A stretch of DNA of 13,486 nucleotides from an uncultured Aquincola sp. (GTDB lineage Bacteria; Pseudomonadota; Gammaproteobacteria; Burkholderiales; Burkholderiaceae). The DNA is taken from the NCBI GenBank assembly GCA_937883885.1, contig CAKZXL010000772.1:1-13486 (forward strand). Direction: 5' to 3'. A program made the position numbers and the translations under genes. The notes under the pieces were generated by a model. It was not told where the DNA came from, ran no database searches, and saw only the letters and a list, made by a program, of their open reading frames with translations. Shown piece by piece: positions 1 through 10,792 of this stretch. Each line of letters begins with the position of its first letter. The stretch's first letter is position 1.

Positions 1-58
1 CCCCAGCCAGAAAGCTCTCGACGACCTTGAGCTTGAGCCTTGTTTCGTACTTCCCCAT
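1..58 (-). CDS. IS3-family transposase OrfA, N-terminal fragment (cut by window edge)
   Basis: Reading the minus strand from the ATG at 58-56 gives MGKYETRLKLKVVESFLAG before the window ends. This resembles the first residues of OrfA, the helix-turn-helix DNA-binding half of the transposase of IS3-family elements, many of which begin MGKY...KLKVV. The ATG lies 17 bases inside a terminal inverted repeat (75-99), the expected position for orfA at an IS3-type left end. The rest of the element is outside the window, so it cannot be said whether the IS is intact. The family call rests on this short stretch plus the terminal repeat. Confidence 0.75.
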   Translation of the reverse strand, partial: MGKYETRLKLKVVESFLAG

Positions 59-74
59 GGGACCTCTTGAACTG

Positions 75-99
75 TGTCCAACTTCTGGGGGTCAGTTCA
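75..99. repeat. Terminal inverted repeat of an IS3-family element
   Basis: On the minus strand the 25 bases 99 to 75 begin TGAACTGACCCCC and end GTTGGACA, the typical TG...CA end of many IS3-family elements. The orfA start codon follows just inside it. The junction between the IS and host DNA is therefore at about base 99/100, only 13 bases past the stop codon of the neighbouring small membrane-protein gene. The partner repeat and any target duplication are beyond the window. Confidence 0.75.
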
Positions 100-112
100 A
101 TCCCGGGGCGGT

Positions 113-523
113 TCAGTAGGCGGCCCCGCCGTTGCCGTAGGAGCAGTAGAAGCAGTTGAACTTCTCGATGGCGTTGAGGTAGGGCAGGTCTTCCCGATCG
201 AACACGAGGTAGTCCGAGCGTCGCACCTTCGGGATGCCATAGATCGGGAAGCACACGGCCTGGTAGGTCGTGACGAACAGATCCATCAGCAGGAACGGGA
301 TCCAGCCGAAATAGATCACCGGCGCGGTGAGGACGACGAGCAGGTTGGACTGCCGCAGGAAACGAACCAGTCCCACCCTGTGGCGGCGCTGCTGGCGCGC
401 CAGCTCGCCAGCCAGCTCCCTGCGCTTGGCTTCCCAGACGCCACGCTGCTGGCTGTACTCTTGTTCGACATCCTCCTGCAGCGCACGGATTCGTGCGAGC
501 AACTCGTCGAGATGACTGCGCAT
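113..523 (-). CDS. Small two-helix membrane protein with CxxC motif, possibly C-terminally truncated
   Basis: A 136-residue protein of unknown function. Residues 1-50 are charged and probably helical or coiled coil (rich in E, R, Q). Residues 58-95 hold one or two hydrophobic segments. Residues 100-131 form a conserved-looking soluble tail, DYLVFDREDLPYLNAIEKF followed by NCFYCSYGNG, with C124 and C127 as a CxxC pair. I recall the FNCxYCSYGNG tail from small conserved proteobacterial membrane proteins in which it continues for several dozen more residues. Here it stops at GNGGAAY, 13 bases before an IS end, so the C-terminus may have been lost. GGAGG at 532-536 lies 8 bases before the ATG. 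It sits 172 bases downstream of the Deg protease gene and may be the last cluster gene. No enzymatic role can be assigned; the CxxC could be a metal or redox site. Confidence 0.75.
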   Translation of the reverse strand: MRSHLDELLARIRALQEDVEQEYSQQRGVWEAKRRELAGELARQQRRHRVGLVRFLRQSNLLVVLTAPVIYFGWIPFLLMDLFVTTYQAVCFPIYGIPKVRRSDYLVFDREDLPYLNAIEKFNCFYCSYGNGGAAY

Positions 524-553
524 GCCGTGATCCTCCGGTGAAGGTTCGCTTCT

Positions 554-578
554 AGCGCCAGAGATTTGCGCTGGCGCT
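554..578. other. Intergenic hairpin between the Deg protease gene and the small membrane-protein gene
   Basis: AGCGCCAG (554-561) and CTGGCGCT (571-578) form a perfect 8-bp stem with a 9-base loop. No T-run follows on the minus strand, so it is not a canonical intrinsic terminator. It could be an mRNA processing or stability element that partly separates the last gene from the cluster. A second short palindrome, GGCCGC-AGG-GCGGCC, lies at 610-624 in the same gap. Confidence 0.5.
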
Positions 579-695
579 TCGCATTCAAGGTGAGGCCATC
601 GGGCCTGGCGGCCGCAGGGCGGCCCCGACCGCCTCGCTCAGGCCCGCTGCGCGGGGTTAACGGCGAGGGGGGCGTCGTTCCCGGCCGCCTCGGGA

Positions 696-1847
696 TCAGG
701 TGCCCGGCTGCAGCTCGATGCGCACTTCGCGGGCCTTGCCCTCTCGTTCGACGGACAAGGCGACGACGTCACCGACGCGCCGATCATCCAGTCGCGCGAG
801 GAGGCCGGCCACACCCTCGATCGGCTTCCCATCGATGGCGGTAATGAGATCGCCGGGAACGATTCCCTCCTGCGTCGCGCGTATGCCAACCAGCCCCGCC
901 CGCTGCGCGGCGGACCCCGATCGGACCGACAGCACGAACACGCCCTCGCGGCCGGTGATCGTCTGCAGCCGCTGGTTGAACTGCTCGTCCACCTCGATGC
1001 CCAGGGCCGGCCGCACGTACTTGCCGGACTTCACGAGCTGCGGCACGACGCGCATGACGGTGTCCACCGGCACGGAGAATCCGATGCCTGCCGACGCGCC
1101 GGACGGGCTGTAGATGGCGGTGTTGATGCCGATCAGCCGCCCGGCGGAGTCGAGCAGCGGGCCGCCCGAGTTGCCGGGGTTGATGGCAGCGTCGGTCTGG
1201 ATCAGGTGCTCGATCGTGGGGCCGCCGGTCTCGCCCGGCAGGGAACGGTCGAGCGCCGAGACGATGCCCGTGGTCAGGGTCCAGTCCAGGCCGAAGGGGT
1301 TGCCGATGGCAAACACCTTCTGACCCACCTTGAGGTCGGTGCTGGAGCCCACGGGCACTGGCGGCGGACGCTTGAAGCCGACGCCGATCTTGAGCACGGC
1401 GATGTCGTGAGCCGGGCTGGCGCCAACCAGGGCGGCCTGATAGTCGCGGCCATCGGCGAGCTTCACGGTTGCCGCGGAAGCGCCCTGGATCACGTGGAAG
1501 TTGGTGACGACATGCCCCGCGTCGTCCCAGATGAAGCCGGAGCCGGTGCCACGCGGCACGGAGAAGGTGTTGCGGCTCCAGACGTCCCGGACCAGCTGGG
1601 CCGTCGAGATGTAGACGACCGAATCGCGCGACTTCTCGAAGAGTTCGATGGTCGTGCGTTCATCGGCAGCGAGGTCTCCGCGGGGGGTGACGGTTCGATC
1701 GGCAGCCTGGCGGGGGCTGAACCATGCTTCGATGGCGGGCAGGAACTGCCACAGCAGCATGAGCGCCGCGACGCACGCGGCGACAACCAGCCAGCGCCGG
1801 AGAAACCGGTCTGGCAATGGGCGTCCGTACGGGTCTGGGTAAGCCAT
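696..1847 (-). CDS. Membrane-anchored Deg/HtrA-family serine protease with one PDZ domain
   Basis: This 383-residue S1C-family protease probably degrades or senses misfolded proteins in the periplasm. Residues 18-36 form an N-terminal membrane anchor. The trypsin-like domain runs from about 65 to 270 with a complete triad: H118 in TNFHVI, D148 in HDIAVLK and S227 in NPGNSGGPL. A single PDZ domain covers about 280-380. One PDZ plus a membrane anchor is closer to DegS than to the two-PDZ soluble DegP, although LHR islands usually label this gene degP. GGAGGG at 1853-1858 lies 5 bases before the ATG and supports the start. It follows the psiE-like gene by 108 bases in the same orientation. All catalytic residues are present, so it is probably active. 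The family call is firm; the DegP-versus-DegS role is inference. Confidence 0.93.
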   Translation of the reverse strand: MAYPDPYGRPLPDRFLRRWLVVAACVAALMLLWQFLPAIEAWFSPRQAADRTVTPRGDLAADERTTIELFEKSRDSVVYISTAQLVRDVWSRNTFSVPRGTGSGFIWDDAGHVVTNFHVIQGASAATVKLADGRDYQAALVGASPAHDIAVLKIGVGFKRPPPVPVGSSTDLKVGQKVFAIGNPFGLDWTLTTGIVSALDRSLPGETGGPTIEHLIQTDAAINPGNSGGPLLDSAGRLIGINTAIYSPSGASAGIGFSVPVDTVMRVVPQLVKSGKYVRPALGIEVDEQFNQRLQTITGREGVFVLSVRSGSAAQRAGLVGIRATQEGIVPGDLITAIDGKPIEGVAGLLARLDDRRVGDVVALSVEREGKAREVRIELQPGT

Positions 1848-1852
1848 GGCAT

Positions 1853-1858
1853 CCCTCC
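1853..1858 (-). promoter_or_regulatory. Ribosome binding site of the Deg protease gene
   Basis: GGAGGG on the minus strand, 5 bases upstream of the ATG at 1847. It fixes the start at MAYPDPYGRP. Confidence 0.7.
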
Positions 1859-1955
1859 AGGTTTGTGGCTTGTGTATCGGATCGGAGTGGGCGGTGCGGT
1901 ACCCGAGCCCTGCTGCGGCCCGGATCGGCGGTCGTCGTGGGGGTCACTCACTGCC

Positions 1956-2438
1956 TTACGTGGCGTCCTGGGCCATCCGGTCGTCGCGCTGCCGCAGCAG
2001 CCAGTAGGTCAGGCCCAGGGCCAGGACGGCGCCGGCCAGCGCGGCCACCTTGGCCGGGCTGGTGTCGGGATCGAGGACCACGAACTTGCGCGACAGCGCG
2101 ATCAAGCCGATCAGGATAACGGTTTTGACCTGGATGATGCTGTCGCGGCGCATCGCCACGCGCACGATGGAATGCTTGAACTCCATCGCGATCAACAGCG
2201 TCATGATCATGCCGAACACGGTCTGGAACACCCGGTGGTCGAGCGGATTGAAGGCATCGATGACCAGCAGCCTGAAGACGATCTGCACCAACTGGAGCAG
2301 CGACACGACGATGATCACCGCGATCACCGCCGACAGGATCACGGCGACGACCTGCTCGAAGCGCTCGTAGAAGTTCATCAGCGCCCATTCGTGGCGGAAC
2401 TGCTGAAGTGGCGTTCTGGACCGGTCTTCCGCTTTCAC
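1956..2438 (-). CDS. psiE: PsiE-family inner membrane protein (phosphate-starvation-inducible E type)
   Basis: A 160-residue integral membrane protein with about four hydrophobic segments (roughly 29-58, 70-87, 104-117 and 128-148) and a charged N-terminus, matching the PsiE family in length and layout. PsiE was named in E. coli for induction on phosphate starvation; its biochemical activity is unknown to me. PsiE-type genes are recurrent members of LHR/TLQC heat-resistance islands. I chose the GTG at 2438 because AGGAGG (2445-2450) sits exactly 6 bases upstream. A GTG 18 bases further upstream would place that ribosome binding site inside the gene. It follows the thioredoxin gene by 37 bases, so it is probably cotranscribed. 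Confidence is good in the family and low in any specific function. Confidence 0.85.
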   Translation of the reverse strand: MKAEDRSRTPLQQFRHEWALMNFYERFEQVVAVILSAVIAVIIVVSLLQLVQIVFRLLVIDAFNPLDHRVFQTVFGMIMTLLIAMEFKHSIVRVAMRRDSIIQVKTVILIGLIALSRKFVVLDPDTSPAKVAALAGAVLALGLTYWLLRQRDDRMAQDAT

Positions 2439-2444
2439 TTTTCC

Positions 2445-2450
2445 CCTCCT
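2445..2450 (-). promoter_or_regulatory. Ribosome binding site that selects the GTG start of psiE
   Basis: A full AGGAGG on the minus strand, 6 bases before GTG at 2438-2436. It decides against the upstream in-frame GTG at 2456. Confidence 0.75.
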
Positions 2451-2475
2451 TTCCACCCTGGTCTCCCCGAAGTGC

Positions 2476-2913
2476 TCAGCGCAGTTGCGCGGAGACCCAG
2501 CGTACGATGTCCTGCACTCCCATGGCGCCAGACTGGCGCGCCACTTCCCGCCCTCCCCGGAACAGCACCAGGGTCGGGATGCTGCGAACGGAGAACTGGG
2601 CGCCGAGATGCGGCTCCTCTTCCGTGTTCACCTTGGCCAGCCTGACCCGCGGCTCCAGCAGGCGCGCCGCCTGCTGGAACTGAGGGGCCATCACCTTGCA
2701 GGGCCCGCACCACGGGGCCCAGAAGTCGACCACCAGCGGAATGTCGCTGCGCTCGAGGTGACGCGCAAACGTCGCCGCGGTCAGGTCGATGGGCCCGCCG
2801 GCGAAGAGCGTGTGCTGGCAGCGGCCGCAGTTGGGCCGGTCATCGAGTTTGGCGGTCGGCACGCGGTTGACGGACTGGCAGTGCGGGCAGACGATGTGGA
2901 CGCTGTCGCTCAT
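2476..2913 (-). CDS. Thioredoxin 2 (TrxC-like) with N-terminal zinc ribbon
   Basis: A 145-residue thioredoxin that probably reduces disulfides in damaged cytoplasmic proteins. The N-terminus carries two CxxC pairs, C9/C12 and C29/C32, a zinc-binding ribbon typical of thioredoxin 2 (TrxC). The thioredoxin fold follows, with the active site WCGPC at 68-72 (C69, C72) and the cis-proline in SIPT at 111-114. The length matches TrxC. The ATG at 2913 overlaps the ftsH stop codon as ATGA, with GGGAG (2921-2925) 7 bases upstream inside ftsH, so translation is probably coupled to FtsH. The zinc ribbon makes it a TrxC-type rather than a plain TrxA thioredoxin. All catalytic and zinc cysteines are present. 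Confidence 0.95.
   Translation of the reverse strand: MSDSVHIVCPHCQSVNRVPTAKLDDRPNCGRCQHTLFAGGPIDLTAATFARHLERSDIPLVVDFWAPWCGPCKVMAPQFQQAARLLEPRVRLAKVNTEEEPHLGAQFSVRSIPTLVLFRGGREVARQSGAMGVQDIVRWVSAQLR
2910..2913 (-). promoter_or_regulatory. ATGA stop-start overlap coupling ftsH and the thioredoxin gene
   Basis: The minus strand reads ATGA at 2913-2910: the thioredoxin ATG and the ftsH TGA share two bases. Such overlaps usually give translational coupling. Confidence 0.8.
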
Positions 2914-4790
2914 GAGGCGGCTCCCAGGGGGCTGAGTTGCGTTAAGTCCCCTGTCGGGGCGGAGCGGTCGCCTGCCGCGGGCTGCAGCCCGCGGGTCAAC
3001 AGGCGAATGTCGTTCTCGTCGAGCGTTTCCCGCGCCAGGAGCTCGCGGGCACATCGCTCGAGCACGTCGCGGTTGCGATCGAGGATCCGGTAGGCGCGTT
3101 CGAACACACCCATCACGATGTCGCGGATCGCCTGGTCGATGCGGGCCTGGGTCGACTCGGCCACCCGGCAGCCCCCGTGCGCGAGTTCGGGCACGTCGAG
3201 GAATCGCGGCCGCTGCGCCTCGTAGGCGATGTAGCCCAGGCCTTCGTCCATGCCGAAGCGCGTGATCATGTCGCGCGCGATGTCGGTCGCCCGCGCCAGG
3301 TCGTCCGCCGCGCCGGTGGACAGCTCGCCGAAGACGAGCTTCTCGGCGGCGCGGCCTCCCAGCAGCACGGCGATCTTGTGCTCCAGATCGGCGCGCGTCA
3401 TTAGGAAGCGGTCCTCCGTGGGGCGTTGCAGCGTGTAGCCGAGCGCGCCGATGCCGCGAGGGATGATCGAGATCTTGTGCACCGGGTCGGTCCCCGGCAG
3501 GGCCAGCGCCACGAGCGCGTGCCCCATCTCGTGGTAAGCCACGGTCTCGCGCTCCTTCGGGTTGAGCACGCGGTTCCTCTTCTCGAGGCCGGCGACGATG
3601 CGTTCGATGGCGGCGGTGAAGTCCTGCAGTTCGACGGCCGCTGCCTTGCGCCGCGTCGCTGCCAGTGCCGCCTCGTTGACCAGGTTCGCGAGATCGGCGC
3701 CGGAGAATCCCGTCGTCAGCGCGGCGACCTGTTCGAGGTCGACGTTCGTTGCCAGCGTGACCTTCCGGGCGTGAACCTTGAGGATGTCGAGCCGGCCCTT
3801 CTTGTCGGGCCGGTCCACCAGCACCTGGCGGTCGAAGCGGCCGGCGCGCAGCAGGGCCTGGTCGAGGATCTCCGGGCGATTGGTCGCGGCGAGCATGATC
3901 AGTCCGACCGAGCTGTCGAAGCCGTCCATCTCGGTGAGCAGCTGGTTGAGCGTCTGTTCGCGCTCGTCGTGACCGCCGATGGGCCCGCCCACGCCCCGCG
4001 CACGGCCGAGCGCATCGAGTTCGTCGATGAAGATGATGGCCGGCGCCTGGCTGCGGGCCTGCTCGAACAGGTCGCGCACGCGCGCCGCGCCGACGCCGAC
4101 GAACATCTCGACGAACTCCGAGCCGGAGATGGAGAAGAACGGCACGCCGGCCTCGCCGGCCACGGCCTTGGCCAGCAGCGTCTTGCCCGTGCCGGGCGGC
4201 CCGACCAGCAGCACGCCCTTGGGAATCCGTGCTCCGAGGCGGCCGTAGTCCTGCGGGTGCTTGAGGAACTCGACGATCTCGACCAGTTCCGCCTTGGCCT
4301 CGTCCACGCCGGCGACATCCGCGAAGGTCACGCCGGTGTTCTTCTCGACGAACACCTTGGCCCGGCTCTTGCCGATGTTCAGGAAACCGCCCATGCCCTG
4401 CTTCTCCGCAAACCGGCGGAACAGGAAGAACCAGACGCCGAAGAACGCCACGGCCGGAAGGATCCACGACAGGATGTCGCGCAGCCACGTGCTCTCCACC
4501 ACGCGCGCATACGGGACGTCGTACTTCGACAGGCGCTCGGCCAGATCGGGCTCGACCCGGGTCGCGACGATCGTGGTCTTGCCGCGACCGTCCGGCGACT
4601 TCAGGCGCCCGGTCACGGTGCGGTCCGACACCAGCACCTCGGCGACGCGGCCTTCGGCCAGGGCCTTCTCGAACTCGCTGTAGGGCACGGGCTCGACGGT
4701 CTTCGCGGCCTGCCAGTAGTTCTGCAGCATCAGCAGCAGCATCAGGGCCACGATCCAGTAGCCGACGTTCCATTGATCCTTCTTCTCCAT
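2910..4790 (-). CDS. ftsH: ATP-dependent zinc metalloprotease FtsH
   Basis: A 626-residue membrane-anchored AAA+ protease that extracts and degrades damaged or unassembled membrane proteins. Membrane segments lie at about 8-23 and 106-125 with a small periplasmic domain between. The AAA+ module has Walker A GPPGTGKT (197-204), the FVG pore motif near 230-232, Walker B IIFIDE (252-257), and the second region of homology TNRPEILD...RAGRFDR (303-321). The protease domain has the zinc site HEMGH (H420, E421, H424) and the downstream acidic ligand in TGAADD (about 496-497). The short C-terminus is proline- and glycine-containing. GAGGA at 4799-4803, 8 bases before the ATG, supports the start. The length is normal and no key residue is missing, so it is probably active. 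As a second gene next to ClpG it is likely an island-borne xenologue of the housekeeping ftsH, as known for TLQC islands; that is inference. Confidence 0.96.
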   Translation of the reverse strand: MEKKDQWNVGYWIVALMLLLMLQNYWQAAKTVEPVPYSEFEKALAEGRVAEVLVSDRTVTGRLKSPDGRGKTTIVATRVEPDLAERLSKYDVPYARVVESTWLRDILSWILPAVAFFGVWFFLFRRFAEKQGMGGFLNIGKSRAKVFVEKNTGVTFADVAGVDEAKAELVEIVEFLKHPQDYGRLGARIPKGVLLVGPPGTGKTLLAKAVAGEAGVPFFSISGSEFVEMFVGVGAARVRDLFEQARSQAPAIIFIDELDALGRARGVGGPIGGHDEREQTLNQLLTEMDGFDSSVGLIMLAATNRPEILDQALLRAGRFDRQVLVDRPDKKGRLDILKVHARKVTLATNVDLEQVAALTTGFSGADLANLVNEAALAATRRKAAAVELQDFTAAIERIVAGLEKRNRVLNPKERETVAYHEMGHALVALALPGTDPVHKISIIPRGIGALGYTLQRPTEDRFLMTRADLEHKIAVLLGGRAAEKLVFGELSTGAADDLARATDIARDMITRFGMDEGLGYIAYEAQRPRFLDVPELAHGGCRVAESTQARIDQAIRDIVMGVFERAYRILDRNRDVLERCARELLARETLDENDIRLLTRGLQPAAGDRSAPTGDLTQLSPLGAAS

Positions 4791-4817
4791 GGCGGGGGTC
4801 CTCGACGTGGGCTGTGG

Positions 4818-6259
4818 CTAGAGAACGGGCGTGAAGAGGCGGGCGATGCCGTCGCGCAGCTTGACGGCAAGCGGCTGGGCGCGCAGAGCCGCCGACGCGA
4901 CGGGCCGGGATTCCTCGCGCACCGCGTCGAAGGCCGCCTCCAGGCGCGCACAGAGCGAGGGGTCGTAGACCTCCACGTTGAACTCGAAGTTGAGCCGCAG
5001 GCTGCGTGCGTCCCAGTTGGCCGAGCCCAGGCAGCACCACAGGCCGTCGACCAGCATCAGCTTCGTGTGGTCGAAAGGCCCCGGGCGTTCGAAGATGCGG
5101 GCGCCGTGCTCCAGCACCTGCCAGTAGTGGGCACGCGCCGCCCACTGCACGGCAGGGTGGTCGCTGTGCTGCGGTGTCAGCAGGTCGATCCGCACGCCGC
5201 GCAAGGCGGCCGTGTTCAGGGCGGCGATCAAGGGCTGGTCGGGGACGAAGTAGGGTGTCCAGATGCGCACGGTCCGCCGCGCCGCGCTCAGGGCGCCCAT
5301 GAAGGTCCAGCGCAACCTGTCCATCGTTTCGTCGGGGCCGGCCTCGATGCCGCGGGCCCAGCTCGTTCCCGCCTCGCTGCCCGGCGTGGGGGCGGCGCCG
5401 AAGAAGTCGGCATCCAGCCGCTCTTCCGTGGTGTCGAACCAGTCGCGGACGAAGGTCTGCACCAGGTGCCGGACCACCGGGCCCTCCAGCCGGAAGTGCA
5501 GGTCGTGGCACGCCTGCTCCGGCGCCTCGGGCCGCCAGTAGGGGCCGAAGATGTTCATGCCGCCGGTGAAGCCCACCGTACCGTCCACGACGAGGAGCTT
5601 GCGGTGGTTGCGCAAGTGCGCGGCATGCAGCCGCGCCGGGATGAGCGTCGGGTTGAAGGAAGCGACCCGCCCGACGGACCCTCGCAAGGCGGCGTAGGCG
5701 CTCCAGGGCAGCAGGCGCGCATAGACATCGTCGATCAGCACCCGCACGCGCACGCCTCGCGCATGCGCGCGCTGCAGCGCCTCGACGAAGGCCTGGCCGA
5801 TGCTGCGTCCATCGAAGATGTAGGACGCGAGTGCAACGCTGTGCCGCGCTGCGTCGATGTCTGCGAGCATCGCAGGGTAGGCCTGCGCACCGTCGAACAG
5901 CGGGGTGATGCGATTGCCTTCCGTCAACGGCAGTCCGGTGGCACGGCCGACCAATCGCGCCAGGCCGGCCAGCGCGTCCGGCAGGTCCGGCGGCACCGCG
6001 GTCGGGGCCGTTGCGCAAGGGGCCGCCCGCGCGCCCGAGAGCCTGCGCGCCCGCCGCTGGTAGCGGTTGATGCCGAAGAACAGGTACAGCAGCGCCCCGC
6101 CGAGCGGCAGCAGGCCGATCAGCAGCACCCACAGCGTGGCGGACCGCGGGTCGCGCTTGTAGACCACGGCATGACCCGCCGCGGCGAGCGCCGCGGACAG
6201 CGACAGCGCCGTGGCTGCCCATGCCATCCCGTCCGGGATCGACATGACAGCCTGGCCCC

Positions 6260-6263
<4 letters not shown>
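4818..6263 (-). CDS. Phospholipase D superfamily protein, cardiolipin synthase-like
   Basis: A 481-residue protein with two complete HKD motifs: HRKLLVVD (H220, K222, D227) and HTKLMLVD (H399, K401, D406). Each is followed by a small-residue run (GFTGG, GSANWD). Two hydrophobic segments at about 13-34 and 42-64, then basic residues (NRYQRRARR), match the membrane-anchored N-terminus of bacterial cardiolipin synthases. Those enzymes join two phosphatidylglycerol molecules into cardiolipin plus glycerol. The length fits ClsA. The ATG at 6263 overlaps the clpG stop as ATGA, implying coupling, but no good ribosome binding site precedes it. An alternative ATG at 6245 has AGGGG about 10 bases upstream and would remove six residues. 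It lies between the disaggregase and FtsH, suggesting membrane-lipid adjustment as part of the stress response. Another phosphatidyltransferase or phospholipase activity is possible. Confidence 0.88.
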
Positions 6264-9115
<2,852 letters not shown>

Positions 9116-9182
9116 CCCGGTGCTCCGCAGGATTGTGAAACCGGCAGGCCGTCGCATCTCGCGACGCCGCGCCCCGTGATCA

Positions 9183-9197
9183 GATTGCGCCGCAATC
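9183..9197. other. Hairpin in the sHsp20-clpG intergenic region
   Basis: GATTGC (9183-9188) and GCAATC (9192-9197) form a 6-bp stem with a 3-base loop, 18 bases after the sHsp20 stop codon. No T-run follows on the minus strand. It could be a partial attenuator or an mRNA processing site that sets a higher sHsp20-to-ClpG ratio. Confidence 0.4.
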
Positions 9198-9214
9198 GCG
9201 GCACAAAGTCTACC

Positions 9215-9781
9215 TCATTTCTCGATCGGAATCGCTCGACCCTGCCGGGGCGCGTTCCCTTCGCGCTTGTCGATCGTGATGGTGAGCACCCCGTTCTTGA
9301 ATGAGGCCCGGATCGACTCCTGGTTGGCGTCCTGCGGAAGGTTCAGCGCGCGCTGGAAACTGCCGTACGAGCGTTCCACACGGTGGAAGCCGCCTTCCTT
9401 CTTCTCCTGCTCCTGGCGCTTCTCGCCGCGGACCGTCAGGACATCGTCGTCGAGCGAGATCTGGATGTCCTTCTGCTCCACGCCCGGCACCTCCAGGGAA
9501 ATCGTGTACTGCTTGTCGGTCTCTTGGATGTCGAGCGCCGGCTTCAGCATGGCCGGCCAGTCGGCAGGCTGCGGTACCGAGAGCGCCGGAAAGCCGAAGC
9601 CGCGAAACGCGTCATCGAACAGGCGATCAATCTCGCGGTGCAGTTGCAGGATCGGGCTCCCCGGCCCGCCGCTCGCCGACACTTCGGCTCGCGGCGCGGG
9701 CAGCGAGGACGTCGTCCGGTTGTCCTCCTGCTCCTTCTTGAACCAGTTCCAGGGGGCCCACTTCTTCAGGTCCAGTTCCAT
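9215..9781 (-). CDS. Small heat shock protein, Hsp20/alpha-crystallin family
   Basis: A 188-residue ATP-independent holdase chaperone that probably binds unfolding cytoplasmic proteins and passes them to disaggregases such as the adjacent ClpG. The N-terminal arm (1-78) is lysine- and tryptophan-rich at the start (LKKWAPWNWFKK) and contains LHREIDRLFDDAF. The alpha-crystallin domain spans about 80-175 with the signature ASFKNGVLTI (159-168). The C-terminus has the IPI (I184-I186) IxI motif used for oligomer assembly. The ATG at 9781 is preceded by GGAGG (9787-9791) at a 5-base spacing, which rules out the in-frame start 30 bases upstream. It is the first intact cluster gene after the 1.2-kb relic region, and the N-terminus fits my memory of the sHsp20 of LHR/TLQC islands. 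No residue is missing. Confidence 0.95.
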   Translation of the reverse strand: MELDLKKWAPWNWFKKEQEDNRTTSSLPAPRAEVSASGGPGSPILQLHREIDRLFDDAFRGFGFPALSVPQPADWPAMLKPALDIQETDKQYTISLEVPGVEQKDIQISLDDDVLTVRGEKRQEQEKKEGGFHRVERSYGSFQRALNLPQDANQESIRASFKNGVLTITIDKREGNAPRQGRAIPIEK

Positions 9782-9786
9782 AACGA

Positions 9787-9791
9787 CCTCC
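9787..9791 (-). promoter_or_regulatory. Ribosome binding site of the sHsp20 gene
   Basis: GGAGG on the minus strand, 5 bases before ATG 9781. It fixes the start at MELDLKKWAP. Confidence 0.75.
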
Positions 9792-9824
9792 AATGAATTG
9801 ATCAAACCCAATTGCCGGTGCAGC

Positions 9825-9840
9825 GAACGCAGAAGCGTTC
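9825..9840. promoter_or_regulatory. Hairpin in the sHsp20 5' leader
   Basis: GAACGC (9825-9830) and GCGTTC (9835-9840) form a 6-bp stem with a 4-base loop, about 45 bases upstream of the sHsp20 ATG. A weaker AATTG/CAATT pair follows closer to the ribosome binding site. Small heat shock genes often carry RNA thermometers in this position, but I see no convincing perfect anti-GGAGG stem, so regulation is only a possibility. Confidence 0.35.
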
Positions 9841-9865
9841 AGCCGACGGGGAGCCCTGGTCAACA

Positions 9866-9895
9866 CCTATCGACAGCCGCCCACTTAACAGTCAA
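9866..9895 (-). promoter_or_regulatory. Tentative promoter upstream of the sHsp20 gene
   Basis: The minus strand has TTGACT (9895-9890), a good -35 match, and GATAGG (9871-9866) 18 bases later, a poor -10. No clear sigma-32 heat-shock promoter (CTTGAA with a CCCCAT-type -10) was found here. The true cluster promoter may lie elsewhere in 9880-10980. Confidence 0.2.
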
Positions 9896-10136
9896 ATTGA
9901 GCGTACCCTTTGGAAATGCTGAGTGACTTGTGCAGGATCACGGAAATGGGTCGTGAGTACAAGTCCGGATGTCGAAGAGCGGGCACTCACGCATCGCGGT
10001 GCCGGTAGGATCGCAGCCTTCGGAATGCGGCGCCCCGCACAGCAGTTCCGCCCCGCTGAAGCCGAATGACTTAGCCCATTTCGCCTATGACCAGTCAGCA
10101 GAGTGAGCCACGCGCTGACCCTATTGGCAACAACCA

Positions 10137-10253
10137 GCACACCTGCCCACTTTGAAATTGAGGTCGTCGAACTGCGCCTCACCGATCGCGGCGGCGCTCT
10201 CACTCCGTTGCGCCGCCCTGCTTCATCCATGTGCCCAGAGGCGCGAGCGCGGG
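10137..10253 (-). pseudogene. Decayed fragment of a second Tn3-family transposase
   Basis: This stretch aligns by eye with 12190-12301 inside the larger transposase gene in the same orientation, including a 19-base exact match (10178-10196 against 12227-12245). On the minus strand it still encodes PALAPL and, in another frame, AAAIGEAQFDDL, matching PALAPL and AAAIGETQFSDL of the larger copy. The frames are separated by a frameshift and a stop codon. The divergence suggests an older, related transposon or an ancient duplication rather than a recent copy. Confidence 0.7.
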
Positions 10254-10722
10254 AAGCCGGCCGGGGCCAAGTTCAACCGTCAATTTCGCCCGTTGAGGCA
10301 CTGCTCCCCGCGTGGGCCAAGAGCCGCCGGTAGACCAACTGGGCATGTTGAATGCCGATCGACCGCATGTGCCAGAACCTGAGTTTATAGAGGCTGGATG
10401 ATTGCCCGAGGTTGGCGGATCGCGCGAAATGCCCGTGAAGAGCTGCTAACGGCATTGCCCCGGCGGGCGCACGGGGCACGGCGGCATGGTACGGCTCATA
10501 GAGCTTCCAGTATTGCACCGTGGCGCAGCGCAGGCCGGCCAGGGCCCACTGCCCAGCGTGAGCCCCGGGTCACTCGTCATCAGGGCACAAGCACGAACTT
10601 CAGCGAAGGCATGGATCTGCGCGCGGACTGCCGCAGCCCGGTACTGACCTTGGACACGCCCCAAAGGTGGGAAATGGGCAGGTATTTGGTAACGACAGGT
10701 AAGCCGATCCGCTGCACTCGAG

Positions 10723-10751
10723 TGCCCCGTTTTGGCGAGAGCCAAGGGGCA
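10723..10751. repeat. Long bulged hairpin in the relic region
   Basis: TGCCCC (10723-10728), a 3-base bulge and TTGGC (10732-10736) pair with GCCAA (10741-10745) and GGGGCA (10746-10751) around a GAGA loop. That gives 11 paired positions. No T-run follows on either strand. It may be a structured remnant of a mobile element end or a recombination site. Confidence 0.5.
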
Positions 10752-10792
10752 TCCGTGCACGCCGGTTTGGGCGCCGATGCAGCTCGGAGAGG

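Larger units (their letters stand above)
1..99 (-). mobile_element. IS3-family insertion sequence, left end only
   Basis: The element is defined by the terminal repeat at 75-99 and the orfA start at 58-56. It forms the downstream border of the stress-gene cluster in this window and is transcribed in the same direction, away from the cluster. Confidence 0.7.

Noticed and set aside
1206..2645. A 479-codon plus-strand open frame opposite the Deg protease, psiE and thioredoxin genes
   Set aside because: It spans three well-supported minus-strand genes and their gaps, which a real gene would not do, and shows no recognisable motif.
9116..9157. Upstream start for ClpG adding 14 residues
   Set aside because: GGAG sits correctly before the ATG at 9115, and the added residues precede the zinc-site N-terminus without family support.
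9892..10230. A 112-codon minus-strand frame in the relic region
   Set aside because: It overlaps the transposase relic in the wrong frame, matches no family I know and lacks a convincing ribosome binding site.
10273..10518. An 81-codon minus-strand frame in the relic region
   Set aside because: I recognised no family or motif and no supporting ribosome binding site. It may be debris, so it is left uncalled.
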